Assembly: GCA_014607495.2 (NCBI GenBank)
Contig: CP053168.1
Span: 1-64,000 of the forward strand
Reading direction: 5' to 3'
Length of the DNA: 64,000 nucleotides
Source: Carposina sasakii
Lineage: Eukaryota; Arthropoda; Insecta; Lepidoptera; Carposinidae
Part shown: piece by piece, positions 1-10,556 of the stretch
Position numbering within the stretch: position 1 is the first letter of the stretch
How the letters are laid out: each line of letters opens with the position of its first letter
Program-made: the position numbers and the translations under genes
The notes under the pieces: generated by a model
Told to the model about the DNA's origin: nothing
The model's database searches: none
Seen by the model: the letters and a program-made list of their open reading frames with translations, nothing else

Positions 1-749
1 ACAAATCTATTGTGCACTTTTTAACTATCTTATCTAACAGCTATTTTCTTATAATCAAAAAACTGCCGGTAAAAAAATAAGTAAGCAGGTAGTTTCGGTA
101 GGTGATTTCGATGTTGTATTTAATGGGTCATGCATATGGACCTACCTACACATGAAATTTTTGGTCATACTGACAGTTACTAGTCGATTAGAAGACAGGA
201 GTAACTTGAAGTCTGTGTAATTTATTGTCTGTTTGACTAGAAATTATCGAAACGTAATTCTCAATGTAATAAATAAGTACATACATGAGCCCAACCCATA
301 CCTTATACCTTAATAGTACGCTTACCTACTTACTTTAAATGCGATATGTATTAATAAGCTTAGGTTTATTTAATTTAATCACCATGTTAGCCGAAAATCA
401 TACTCTGCTGTACTGCTAGGCTTTACTACCTACCAGGAAGGCCACCACTCGATGATGGTTGCTTTTTATTGAAAAATAGGTAAGTACATTATGATCCTAG
501 GTATCTAATGATTTAGAAAGAACTGAACTGAAATACGACCTACCTATGTGCACTCATTATACAACGATTTTTTGTTTGGATCGATAACAGTGAAACAAGT
601 GTACAACACTATTGGTTTGCAAATTTCAATTTTTCGGGAGTTTCGTTTTTTTTTCTCGCCCAGTTCGCTGCAGTGCTAGATCATAGAAAGTCGTTTGGAT
701 ATCGTTGCGCGTAACATAGGACATTTCGTGTGTTTTATGGAATATTTTT
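1..749. other. AT-rich stretch without a recognised gene
   Basis: I see no protein-coding signal, RNA gene or terminal repeat here. The sequence is rich in TAGGTA/TACCTA words like the rest of the window. It may include the 5' non-coding part of the downstream transposon, but no 5' CAGGGT-type terminus is visible, so that element's left end is either degraded or outside the window. Confidence 0.5.
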
Positions 750-782
750 GTGAGTGTATTGTGTGTTTGTGTGATACGGATA

Positions 783-1934
783 ATGAGTGTATTTAGTGCA
801 CGTGAGTACGGGCAGATGCTCATGTGTTTGGGCGAAGCCCGAGGAAATGCCTCGCTTGCCTTGAGGATGTACAGGGAGCGTTATCCCAACGCTAGGCACC
901 CAGCAAACGGCCGTATTATAACCGCAGCGTATCAAAGGGTGCTAGATAATCGGCCAATTGTACCGACACAAGAAGGGGCTGGACGACCAGTTGCTCTGCG
1001 TACCGAAGAACGAGTTTTAGCTGTGGTTCGCCGTAATCCACGTCTGGGTACGCGCACCGCTGCGAAATTGATTCAGCGGCATCATGGAGCTCGTACGTCG
1101 CACTGGACTGTGCATAAAGTGCTGCGTAGAGATCGGCAGCGCCCATACTGCATCCACAAGGTGCAGGCTCTGGTGCCGGGAGACGCAAGTCGCCGGGTGG
1201 CGTATTGTCGTTGGCTCATTAGCCAGGAACGCGTTAATGCTGGCTTCATATCCAGAGTAATCTGGACTGATGAATCCACATTTACGCGTAACGGTATGTG
1301 GAACCGGCGCAATGCCCATCTGTGGTCACATGGTAACCCGAATGCCATCCAGCAGACGGGGCACCAGACTCGGTGGTCCTTAAATGTGTGGGCTGGTGTG
1401 TACCATAACCAAATCCTCGGGCCGGTATTTTTGCCGGCACGTATGAACGGCACCAGTTATTTGGCATTTCTACAACAAGAGCTAGGACGCGAGGTGGAAA
1501 TTCTCCGCGCTGAGCTTGATGTTGACGACGACGTCCCTCTTGCCCGAATGCCGAGGATTTGGTTCCAGCATGATGGAGCTCCTCCACATGTGGTACTCAC
1601 CGTACGCCAGCACCTGGACGCGATCTTTCCGGGCCGGTGGATTGGACGCTACGGTCCCCATTTGTGGTCACCGCGCTCGCCTGATTTGACCCCGTTGGAT
1701 TTTTTCCTATGGGGCTACATCAAAGAGCGCGTGTACGTCACAGAGTGTGATAGACGAGACGTCATGGAGCTACGAATCAGAGCCGCGTTTATCGAACTAA
1801 ATGCCGCGATAGCCGAAGACCGAACACTGATGCCTCGTCTGCATGCCGAGACTCTTCGGCGCGCACGGCTCTGCGTGCAGCTGGGAGGCCTACATTTCGA
1901 GCCTTACCTCATAAGACCTGAACGAGGAGACTGA
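783..1934 (+). CDS. Tc1/mariner-superfamily (DD41D) transposase
   Basis: DDE transposase that would cut and paste its own element at TA sites in the nucleus. The N-terminus (about residues 5-50) looks like the insect DUF4817-type helix-turn-helix, with the pattern GNASLALRMYRERYP. A second HTH region follows to about residue 130. Catalytic residues by my count are D163 (WTDEST), D264 (QHDGAPPH) and D306 (TPLDFF); 41 residues separate the last two, hence DD41D. The frame is open over 383 codons. I chose the ATG at 783 because the protein begins as in the related copy at 42450-43604; an in-frame ATG at 750 adds 11 residues. The frame shows no defect, but the element's left terminus is not visible. 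Confidence 0.85.
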   Translation: MSVFSAREYGQMLMCLGEARGNASLALRMYRERYPNARHPANGRIITAAYQRVLDNRPIVPTQEGAGRPVALRTEERVLAVVRRNPRLGTRTAAKLIQRHHGARTSHWTVHKVLRRDRQRPYCIHKVQALVPGDASRRVAYCRWLISQERVNAGFISRVIWTDESTFTRNGMWNRRNAHLWSHGNPNAIQQTGHQTRWSLNVWAGVYHNQILGPVFLPARMNGTSYLAFLQQELGREVEILRAELDVDDDVPLARMPRIWFQHDGAPPHVVLTVRQHLDAIFPGRWIGRYGPHLWSPRSPDLTPLDFFLWGYIKERVYVTECDRRDVMELRIRAAFIELNAAIAEDRTLMPRLHAETLRRARLCVQLGGLHFEPYLIRPERGD

Positions 1935-2616
1935 AGTAAGAATATTCATTTTATACTAGTTTTTACCTAATTTATCGATTAGTGTTTATGTAGATTATGA
2001 AGTCTAGTACATAGTAGTACTTACCTATTTGTCCTAAAGTAGGTAGGTAGGATTCCGACTTACGTTTTGTTACTGGTTTGATTGCACCTACCTGTCTTAC
2101 TTACAAGATAGACAGACATGGTATGTACTACCACCGATAACTTATTGGTATGTACATGTTTACTTATGTGTATGTTATGTATTGTGCATAGAAGTATTAT
2201 GTACGTTTGATGATCGGTTAAGATTCGATGGTAACTAACTACCTACTACTAATTTATTTATGAAGTGTTGTTGTTAGGTATCAATGTAGGTAGGTAACAC
2301 ACACGGTATTTTCGTATTACGAATAGAGCCTTTATGCTTAAACAAATTTACCTAGGGAGGTAGGTTTTACTTCGTGAAAGATTTTGCACCGACACGGAGG
2401 GCGGGCGGCGCGGCCGCCGCCGCCCGCCCGCCCGGCTACGCCACGTGAGCGCGCGCAATTTTCCGTTATGAGCATTACATTGCGGGGTGGTAAGATTTAT
2501 GAATTTTCTAAAACTTTAGTCTTACATTTCCTGAAAATAAAAACAATGCTGTTTGGTTTACAATAATGGTGTGAAGTCACCATGGCAGTATTTGCCTGGC
2601 TGTCACACACACCCTG
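1935..2616. other. 3' non-coding part of the DD41D element
   Basis: No gene seen. The stretch ends in ACCCTG followed by TA (2611-2618), the reverse of the TACAGGG ends typical of TA-inserting elements. The distance from stop codon to this end (about 680 bp) resembles the distance in the second DD41D copy (about 640 bp), supporting it as the right terminus. A very GC-rich patch (GGC/GCC runs) lies at 2398-2445. The 60-codon frame over it is not credible as a gene. Confidence 0.45.
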
Positions 2617-3668
2617 TATAAACAGAATTACAGTCAGGACAGTGCAAGCTATAAACTCCTGATTTTTTATCAATTGGTAATATTTGTTTTGTGTTAATTA
2701 ATCTATTTAAAGAATTAAAAGTCTTAAAAGCCACCAAGATGTTTTGTTTTTTCAATGATTTTGCAATCATCTCTGAGATATAGCCAAAATATGGTAAACT
2801 ACCAGTATAATTATTGTAATCTCCTCTATTTTTGGGTACAACATTTGTTTAACTAAAATGTTTTTCTTTTTATCAATGAGGTTATAAATTAGTTGTGCAC
2901 TATATCCATTTGATCTGGCTATTTGTATAATAGTATTTCTTTCTTTAACATAATTAAAGTTATTAAGCGGTAATGTTACTAACCTGTGTATCATTGATTT
3001 GTATGCCGCTAGCTTATGTTGCCATGGATGGAAAGAATCAATTGGAATAGTTACATCTGTATGTGTTGGTTTCCGGTAAACTGAAAAATCATGATAATCT
3101 CCCAATCTAGTAATAGTTACATCTAAAAAATTTATACTATTGTTTATTTCTTGTTCTATTTTAAATTTAATCTTAGGATGTTTTGTGTTAAGGACGTTAA
3201 CAAAAAGATGAAACTGCCTAACTGTGCCTGTCCAACATAAGATGATATCATCAACATATCTAAAATAATATTTTATATGATTATTACTATTAACAATATA
3301 TTCATTTTCAAACCAATCCATAAATATATCGGCTAAAAGAGGTGAAAGCGGAGAACCCATAGTAAGACCATACTTTTGTATGTAATATGTACTATTATAG
3401 CAGAAATAATTTTGGCTCATACAAAGTCTAGTTAAGGTAATAAGATTATCTGCCTCCATTGGATTTAGTTTAACTTTTTCACACCAAGTTTTAATAATAT
3501 TAAACATTCCTTGTAAGGAACATTTGTAAACAAACTCTCAACATCTAAAGAAAATAATTTGGAATTTGTTGATAATTTAATATTTTTAATTTTATCTATT
3601 AAATTTAGACTATTATTGACACTATATTTGGGTGTAAATCGAATTTTTTCCTTTATAATGTCATTCAA
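2617..3668 (-). pseudogene. Penelope-like retroelement reverse transcriptase, truncated and frameshifted
   Basis: Reverse transcriptase of a Penelope-like element. The upstream piece (3668-3465) carries SLFTNVP, a PLE signature. A different frame (3507-2767) carries GSPLSPLLADIFM, the catalytic FRYVDD box, and FLDVTI followed by YRKPTHTDVTIP, typical of the PLE thumb region. After another frame change near 2800 the linker continues to SGVYSLHCPDCNSVYTG, the zinc-binding start of the GIY-YIG endonuclease domain. The sequence stops there, exactly at a TA where the neighbouring DNA transposon ends, so the endonuclease is missing. At least two frameshifts and the truncation make it inactive. Confidence 0.88.
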
Positions 3669-4268
3669 CTAACCGTTTACATTTTTAAATTCATATACCT
3701 ACATTAATACTGATCGCATCAACTATGAAATTAGTTACAGCTAATAATCCATTACAAACACTATTAAACCCTTTTCAGAAACAATACGCAATCAAAAGAA
3801 CCTTAGAAAGTTCTAGTTCCGAATTGCGTACAATCAATACATTACCGCCTCCGTGCTCTTTGTGATATTGTTCTAGTTGGTTAGAGTGTTTGCTCTAACC
3901 GACTTGAATATCTAAATAGCGATATGATTCTGCCCTTTGTAAGGCAGACGAGGTTAAAGTAATAAGAACCATCATCAAATAAATAGGTCTTCACGACATT
4001 AGAATCATCTCCCATAAGAAAATAACTGAGGAAACTAATAGCATCACCACCACTTACAAAAATATACAACAAAGGTATACATAATTATGTATTATCACTC
4101 TTGCTATCCTTACGATAACTATTTGTTTAGACAATGCAATGACAGTGCACAAAACAAGTGAATGAGAAAGAGCGCCAGCCAATAAGTAACAAAAACCGGG
4201 ATGTTAGATGAATTGCTATTAAATTAGCGCAGGCTTTCATAGCTCATCATGTATTATTCCGATGTATA

Positions 4269-7200
4269 GGGGAAGGGGGCCTAAAGCGGGCACCGTAAGA
4301 TAAAATAAGAGCAAAATGGTAACAAAATGATTAAACTGTTATTGCTAACAGATGGTAAATTTATTGTAGTTTGATAGTTTATATTAAAATTTTTCGTATG
4401 CTTTGAAAATACTAAAACAGGAAACCAAATGCGAAACCCTTACACTTACCGCTTTGCCCGAATGGTGGCCTAAAGTGGGCACGGGCTTATGGGCAAAACG
4501 GGCACCCAGCGGGTAAAGTGAGCATACATAATTTTTTTTTTTATATCATGAACACTAAGGAATAACTTTATAAAAAACACAAAAGAGGGATTCATATGTG
4601 CACTTTATTAAGTGAAAAAGAAACAAACACAACATTTTTATCTCTATAAATAATTAAAGTCTTTAACTAAAATCAACATTGTTCGATAACAAACTTATCA
4701 TTAATCAGTCATTGTGAACTACCTGTAACTCTACAGTCTTCAATTATTCTCTTGTTAGTAACAATTAACTAAAATCTTCAACTAAAATTAAGATATTAAA
4801 AACACACAAAAACATTTACAAAGTAAAAACGCACCTCTCAATTGTAATAAAGTCTAGTTTTCATATAACATTTTGTAAATAAAAATCTCAAATCCTTCCA
4901 TTATTATAATAATTGAAGGATTTGACATTTTTATGATAATTATCATTACAAATTTACATTTTTAGTCTTGAATCATTACACCAAATTTTCAGTCATGACA
5001 CAGCCAATCAATTATTTATTGACAATTATCACAATAAAATGATCCAACTCCGCTGTACGATGTGCATTCATCATGAGCCCACATTTTACAATCGTCGCAC
5101 TGGATCCAGTCCTCGGTGGGAGGATCTGTATACATCTCGCTGCACACGAGACACGGATAATTTTGCTTTTTCGCTGAAGACGATCTCTTTTCTTGCCTTT
5201 GCGTTTTCTTTTTTTCGTAGGTTTCATTCTTATTTGGTAATGTCCTTTTAAGATTCTTTGTGACAGCTTTACATTTATCAGTTTTAGGTTTCATTTTTTT
5301 AGATAATTTATTCCTTTGCTCGTCTTTAATGGGTGTGCTAGTTAAAACTTCGGCTCTTTGAGTCCTTCTACGCTTGTTAGTTTTATTTGAAACCACTTTT
5401 GGTAATGGTCTTATCACCATAGGACTAACGTGTGCTGTACTCACACTTGGACTTGGACTTTTAGTGCGGGTACCACTAATGTCACTGAATGGAACAAAGT
5501 CCTTTACGGGAGTTGATGAAGTTGTTCGTATCCACGTGTCAGGGATAGAAGCAACGTCGTTGTTTGAACATGTGGACATCGTAACGGGCGTACTACTTGT
5601 ACCTGGTAGTTCATCCAAAACATCATTTGCCATGGGTGTGTCTGCAGGTTGTCCATCCGAGAGAACAACATCTGCCGCAGGTAAGTGTGCTACTGGTATC
5701 ATGGCTTGGGACTGTATAATTTGTTCAAGTGTAGAAGGAGACGGCGTCTGGTCACGGTCAGTTACTTCTGGCTGTGAAGATCTTCCAAGTTGATCGTTTT
5801 CCAGGTTGAGTGGTCTTTCTGTGACTGTTGCTGGCTGAAAATCAGACTCATCAAAAATGTATCTATCTGTAGGATAAAGTCCAGTAGTTTTGAAACCATT
5901 AATTGCATTGTGAGCCGTAGCAGCTTTCATGTAGGCTCCCGAGAACAAACTGGCGATATCGTTTTGATTAATTATCCGCCCAGCATGTGCTTTCTGGAAC
6001 GATGCAATTGCCTGCTCGAAATATGTTTTTAACGGCCCATAGACACAGTAGTCCAATGGCTGCATTCGGTGTGTCGTATGGGGTGCCAAAGAAATGAAGA
6101 TGACATTATGTGCAGATGCGAATTCTAACGCCGGTAAATATTTGTGGGATTCATGATTATCCAACACAAGAATTACTTTTTTGTCCGAAGTTGGTCGGAC
6201 AGTTTCAATAAAAAATCTCAGCCATTCCAAAAATGCTGACCCATTAACCCACCCATTGTCAGTACATGTTCCTTGGGTGCCTGGTGTTGCTCCGTCTAAT
6301 AATCGCGAGTTCATTTTCTTGCGAGCGAAAATCATGAAGGGTGGTATAAATGATCCTGCAGCATTACAACAACAAATCACCGTTGTTGTCCTACCTCTTT
6401 CACTGCTAGCAATAAGACCAACTTGGCGTTTTCCCCACTTTTGTAAGGACTCGTGGTGGCTTGTTAGACGATGTCTGTACCCCTGTTTCGTCCATATTAT
6501 AATAAGAGTAGAGTCAATGCCATGCTTTTGTATTTGTTCTTCCAATAAATAAAAATCGATAGACTTGAGGCTTATTAAAGCCTCTTGCCCTAGCAATGGA
6601 GTTGGCTCTGGCTTTCTCAGGGTCAAGTCAGGATGTCTTGAAATAAACCCTTGTACCAATCACTTCCGGCAGTACCATCCTTGAATGGGTGAGAGATGTG
6701 TTTTTTGCAGCATATTGGAAGACAAGGCGGAGAAATTCTTCTTTCGATAAACCATAAAACACACTGTCCATTTCAAATACGTAATTTAGCAATTCAAGCT
6801 CTTTGTTCTGCGCTGAAGACTGTGGTAAACTTCCTAACTTTTTCTTGCAAGAACCTGTTTTCAGGTGTCGCTGTAAAGTAGCTCGCGGGATACCATACTT
6901 TGTAGCTGTAGTTTTTATAGCTTTTTCATTTCTACCACCTCCTGTATTGCTTTCTTCATTGTGCTTTCAGTCCAAGAACATTGCTGTGTTTTGCGTTTTA
7001 TATTTATTCACCATCTAAAAAGACGCAAAACACATGCGTTTAAAACACAACAACAAAAAAAATAGGTAAGTAATTTTAATAATTTTTAGGTTACTTTTCA
7101 TTCAATATTTAGTATGACTTCAGGCAGGCATAGCGGGCATGCTCGCTTTGCCCTGCTCGCTTTGCCTTTAGCGTCAATCTCGTATTCTAATAAAAATACC

Positions 7201-7532
7201 TAAATTTATCATAATATGTTCATGCAAATATGGTTAAGCCAGAGTGAGATAGACACAAATACTATGCACATCTTAATAATAACGTTCCTCACTTATTATT
7301 AAACAAAACACAATTTACATACCTTCGTTTATTTGCATAAAAATGACGAAATCGTTTTTGGCGCGAACTACCTGTGTTATTCACGTCACTGTGGATCACG
7401 ACTGCCGCGCCACTGGCGCGGGGAGGGGGGTAAGTAACGCCACTGGGACGCGGGGCCGCGGTAAGTTTCTATAGGTAAGTTTTACGATCGGTGCTCGCTT
7501 TAGGCTGGTGCTCGCTTTAGGCCCTCTTCCCC
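4269..7532 (-). mobile_element. pogo-like DNA transposon A, complete but decayed
   Basis: The element begins GGGGAAGGGGGCCTAAAG and ends CTTTAGGCCCTCTTCCCC. It is flanked by TA on both sides (4267-4268, 7533-7534). The second copy of the host repeat (near 10395) has one TA at that spot, giving a clean empty site. Length is 3264 bp. Both ends carry extra copies of a CCTAAAGYGGGCAC-like word (about 4277-4520 and 7125-7525), probably transposase binding sites. The only gene is a minus-strand transposase. Stretches 4269-5015 and 7015-7532 hold no other gene. Confidence 0.92.
5016..7014 (-). pseudogene. pogo-family (DDE_1) transposase with C-terminal PHD-like finger, frameshifted
   Basis: The N-terminal pipsqueak/CENP-B-type HTH is recognisable from the ATG at 7014 but needs at least two frame changes before about 6900. 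The long open part (6659-5016) keeps the second catalytic Asp in VLVLDNHESH and the third in MQPLDYCVYGPLK. The first Asp (NMDETG) lies in a different frame: a one-base loss near 6517 and a one-base gain near 6430 scramble roughly 30 residues and then restore the frame. The C-terminus has a C4HC3 PHD-like finger (CLVC ... WIQCDDC ... CDNC). The middle (about residues 260-480) is low-complexity Ser/Pro/Thr. Inactive as it stands. Confidence 0.9.
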
Positions 7533-7627
7533 TACGCTATATTAATGTGAAGTTTCATTAAAAAGGGTTGTAAGTGGCTTCGACTAATACTTTGGGACCC
7601 TAAGTCAACCTCACTTGCCTATGGTAT

Positions 7628-8214
7628 TGTTACAATCGGGCTGTATAGTTACGCGATAATAAACTAGATGTCGCTACTGGTAAAAGTAGTCCGCAACATC
7701 GATTCCTTTGGGCAGTGTTAGAACCCCGGTATGTAGTTACGCCACGATCAACTAGATGTCGCTACTGATAAAAATAGATCGCAAATTCGATTACTCTTTC
7801 CGGGTTCTTAGAATAATCTCGGTGTATTTGCGTATCTGCGGTCGGGAACGTTCTAGACTAACTAGCTAGGACTAGGAAGGTAGACGGACTTCTCGAGAAT
7901 GTGTCCGATTGTCCTTACCTACCTTTCTCCCAACGAATATTCCTGAATATGCAGGAGCGCACCGCATGGTGTATATAAGCGGCGAGTTTGGCCAACGCAG
8001 TCAGTCTTAGTTCAGTCTTGTTATAAGATTGGAAGCTAAACAAGCGAAGGAAAACGATACAAGCGATAGTAAGGAAGTGATAGTTTAGTGCTGTGTTAGA
8101 GTTATAGTGATTAGTGCTGGAATTTTGTAACCTGCTCCACCTAATAAAGAGTTCTAACACCTACGCCTACCTTTTAATCGGCAGCTCCGAATCACCCGTA
8201 CCCAGTACGTAACA
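7628..8214 (+). mobile_element. Solo LTR, 587 bp, gypsy/errantivirus-like
   Basis: Begins TGTTAC and ends GTAACA, with a 4-bp duplication GTAT at 7624-7627 and 8215-8218. It interrupts the tRNA-headed repeat, whose other copy lacks it. A TATA-like TATATAAG lies near 7973, followed by an initiator-like CAGTCAGTCTTAGTTCAG and an AATAAA near 8143, so transcription would run on the plus strand. U3 holds two imperfect copies, about 88 bp apart, of a block containing AACTAGATGTCGCTACTG (about 7640-7700 and 7728-7790). No internal region remains, so it arose by LTR-LTR recombination. The family is inferred from end sequence and duplication size. Confidence 0.85.
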
Positions 8215-8426
8215 GTATACTCTGCTATTTAACGAACGAGGCTCTGACGCTAAATAGCTTATAATACCTATTTTGCACGAAACCATTTCCTTGGATTCGT
8301 TAGCGGTCAAAGTTACCTAGGTATTTTTAAAAAGTAAACTATGTATATCATATAAAAACTAGGAATTTATTTTAAAGAAAAAGTAATAAGTAAGTACTTA
8401 AAGATAACATATATTTAAAACATAAC

Positions 8427-8799
8427 CTACTTAAAATTAATGTTAGAACTATAAAAAACGGGCTCCGATTCATTAAAAAGTTCATGCGTGACGTGCATAA
8501 ACGATTGCAGCTTACGCCACTGCGGAGAGTCTTTGTTCAGCTGCACCTTCAGCGCGTACAACGCTTTTTTCCAGCGGTCCGTCGGACGAAGGGAGGCTGC
8601 ATCAGCGGTATCGTACAACTTGATTTCCACGTAATGTGTTCCTGTGACCGACGATGTACGTCGCACCTTCCCGTTTGCGACGAGGCTGACCAGCGAGCAC
8701 GTCAACTCCTCCTTCGAGGATGTAGTCGTCAATGACGTCCCCGCCTCCAACCCGAAGATGTCGTTCCCTCTACACGGCGCTGTCTTCTTTTTTGAGTCA
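8427..8799 (-). CDS. Last coding exon of an unrecognised, probably host, gene
   Basis: Open from an acceptor (TTCTTATAG, 8808-8800) to a TAG stop at 8427. The protein starts SDSKKKTAPCRGNDIFG and ends FYSSNINFK. It has no transposon signature and is more GC-balanced than its surroundings. It splices in phase to the exon at 9280-9375: the two bases AG left over there plus the T at 8799 make a Ser codon. The frame extends upstream into the intron (to 8930) only as antisense-like junk. The mixed charged and hydrophobic part (VEIKLYDTAD ... RWKKALYALKVQL) suggests a folded C-terminal domain, but I do not recognise the family. Upstream exons beyond 9375 were not found. Confidence 0.6.
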
Positions 8800-9279
8800 C
8801 TATAAGAAAAACAGAATAGTTTACTAACATGTACGTTACAAATATAAACATTATAACTTAAAAATAAACAGGGACATCTGTGTTTTGAAACTCTATACAT
8901 ACATACATATACATAAAAATCACGCCTCATTCCCTGAGGGGTAGGCAGAGATCACAGATCTCCATTTGCCACGAACCTGACACACCTCTTTCGCTTCATC
9001 TGCTTTCATGATATTCTTCATGCATGCTCGTCGGTTAAGGGTACTCTTGACCTGACCTTTCTCTAGAATTTCTTTAGAAACCCTATAATATGTAAGTATT
9101 TACGCACTAGGTAAGTATAATGAATAACCGTACCGGGTAATCGAACCCGAGGGTTTATCGTGACTTATTAAACATGAATTAAAATATCTTTGAAATAAAC
9201 TAAGTTATTTATCACTATGGTAGGCTTGTCTTAGGAATTGAACCGAGACACCGCGTTTAGATAACAAAATGTTATTTAC

Positions 9280-9375
9280 CTTGAACTCGGTTCCGTTGAA
9301 TTCTTGCGCTTGCTTGAAGTCTTTTTCTTAGGCTGAACAGCTGCTACCACCTCATGTTCACGCTCGGAGTCAGAC
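9280..9375 (-). CDS. Internal exon of the same unrecognised gene
   Basis: A 96-nt exon bounded by a CTAATAG acceptor and a GTAAAT donor. It encodes a basic, low-complexity segment (SDSEREHEVVAAVQPKKK followed by TSSKRKNSTEPSS), the kind of linker or nuclear-localisation stretch found in chromatin or DNA-repair proteins. That role is a guess from composition. Its phase matches the downstream exon exactly, which is the main reason for calling both real. The 480-nt intron between them holds nothing recognisable. Confidence 0.55.
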
Positions 9376-9872
9376 CTATTAGAAAATAAAACATGTTAGG
9401 AGATAGTTACTATAAGTACATCGATCGATAACGGGAGTGGACTGTGTGAAAATTAAGACATGAATAAAAATAGTACTTATAAAAACATAGAAAGTTTTAT
9501 AATAAGTACTTGTATATGTAGTACCTATATGTTGAAGTATATATAAATAATAATAAAATAATAATAATTAATAAAAAATACTTACGTACATTTTTAGGTT
9601 CTTGCTAGACTCAGCAGATAAGTAGGTATGTACCACTTTTTCGACGAGTGAACTCGAGGTTCCAATTTATTGTAATATTGGTGTTTAAGGTAGAAAAGTC
9701 ATATGTCATTACAAATAATACAAATCATAATTCATTTTAATATCAATCGAAACCTTTGCATTACCAATATTGCTGACGCGAGCGCACGTGTTTTAGAGAT
9801 CCGTAAGTAAATATTAATCGAACCTAAGTGAATTAAATGGTTTGAAACCTAAATTTTATACAATACTTTACA
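9376..9872. other. No gene seen (probable intron or intergenic)
   Basis: AT-rich, with an (ATA/AAT)-rich run at about 9540-9580. A possible donor CGTAAGT (minus strand, near 9585) does not join in frame with the exon at 9280-9375, so I did not call another exon. Confidence 0.4.
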
Positions 9873-10556
9873 GCCTCCGTGGTCTAGTGGTAAGAGTTTA
9901 ACGTTCTACCCGGAGGTTATGGGTTCAATTCCCACGGAGTGCTTTTTGTGAAATTGTCTCGAATGCAAAGAGCAAACAACTTGAATATCTAAATAGCAAA
10001 ATGATTCTACCCTTTGCAAAGCAGACGAGGTTAGTCATCATCATCATCACAAAGTTAAATAGATCTTCACGACATTAGAATCATCTCCCATAAGAAAATG
10101 TTATACTTATTTAATATCCATTATGTTTATCAAGTTATGAGCTCTAGATAACAGAGGAGACTAATAGCATCGCCACCACTAACAAAAATAGATAACAAAG
10201 GTATACATAACTATGTATTATCACTCTCACTATCCTTAGGATAACTATTGTTTAGATAATGCAATGACAGTGCACAAACAACTGAATGAGAAAGAGCGCC
10301 AGCCAAAAAGTAACAAAAACCGGGATGTTAGATGAATTGCTATTAACTTAGCGCAGGCGTTCATAGTTCATCATGTATTATTCCGATGTATACGCTATAT
10401 TAATGTAAAGTTTCATTAAAAAGGGTTGTAAGTGGCTTCGACTCATACTTTGGGACCCTAAGTCAACATCACTTGCTATTTAACGAACGAGGCTCTGACG
10501 CTAAATAGCTTATAATACCTATTTTGCACGAAAATATTTCCTTGGATTCGTTACTG
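9873..10556 (+). repeat. Dispersed repeat copy 2 with tRNA-like head
   Basis: The first 70 bases look like a tRNA-derived promoter. A box-A-like TGGTCTAGTGGT lies at 9880-9891 and a box-B-like GGTTCAATTCC at 9922-9932; CTCCG and CGGAG could form a partial acceptor stem. The remaining 600 bp match copy 1 at 3846-8304. This is consistent with a tRNA-headed SINE-like unit, though it is long for a SINE and I see no A-rich tail. It has no coding capacity. It provides the empty-site reference for the pogo A and solo-LTR insertions in copy 1. Confidence 0.75.

Larger units (their letters stand above)
3846..8304 (+). repeat. Dispersed repeat copy 1, split by two insertions
   Basis: This matches the copy at 9873-10556 along its length once two insertions are removed: a pogo-like element at 4269-7532 and a solo LTR at 7628-8214. 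Matching blocks are about 3900-4268, 7533-7620 and 8225-8304. The 5' tRNA-like head present in copy 2 is mostly deleted here, apparently by recombination between short CCGTG/GAGTGC words. About 50 bp in the middle are also missing. No coding capacity is seen. Confidence 0.82.

Noticed and set aside
2384..2566. Short GC-rich ORF
   Set aside because: It comes from a CG-rich patch, with no motif and no coding context.
6181..6552. Plus-strand ORF of 123 codons
   Set aside because: It is antisense to the conserved pogo A transposase and has no motif of its own.
7015..7532. A separate host promoter in the TGCTCGCTTTAGG-rich stretch
   Set aside because: These words are repeats of the pogo A terminal motif and lie inside its boundaries.
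9873..9942. Possible tRNA gene
   Set aside because: A- and B-box-like words are present, but the acceptor stem pairs poorly and no anticodon stem-loop can be drawn. It reads as the head of a dispersed repeat.
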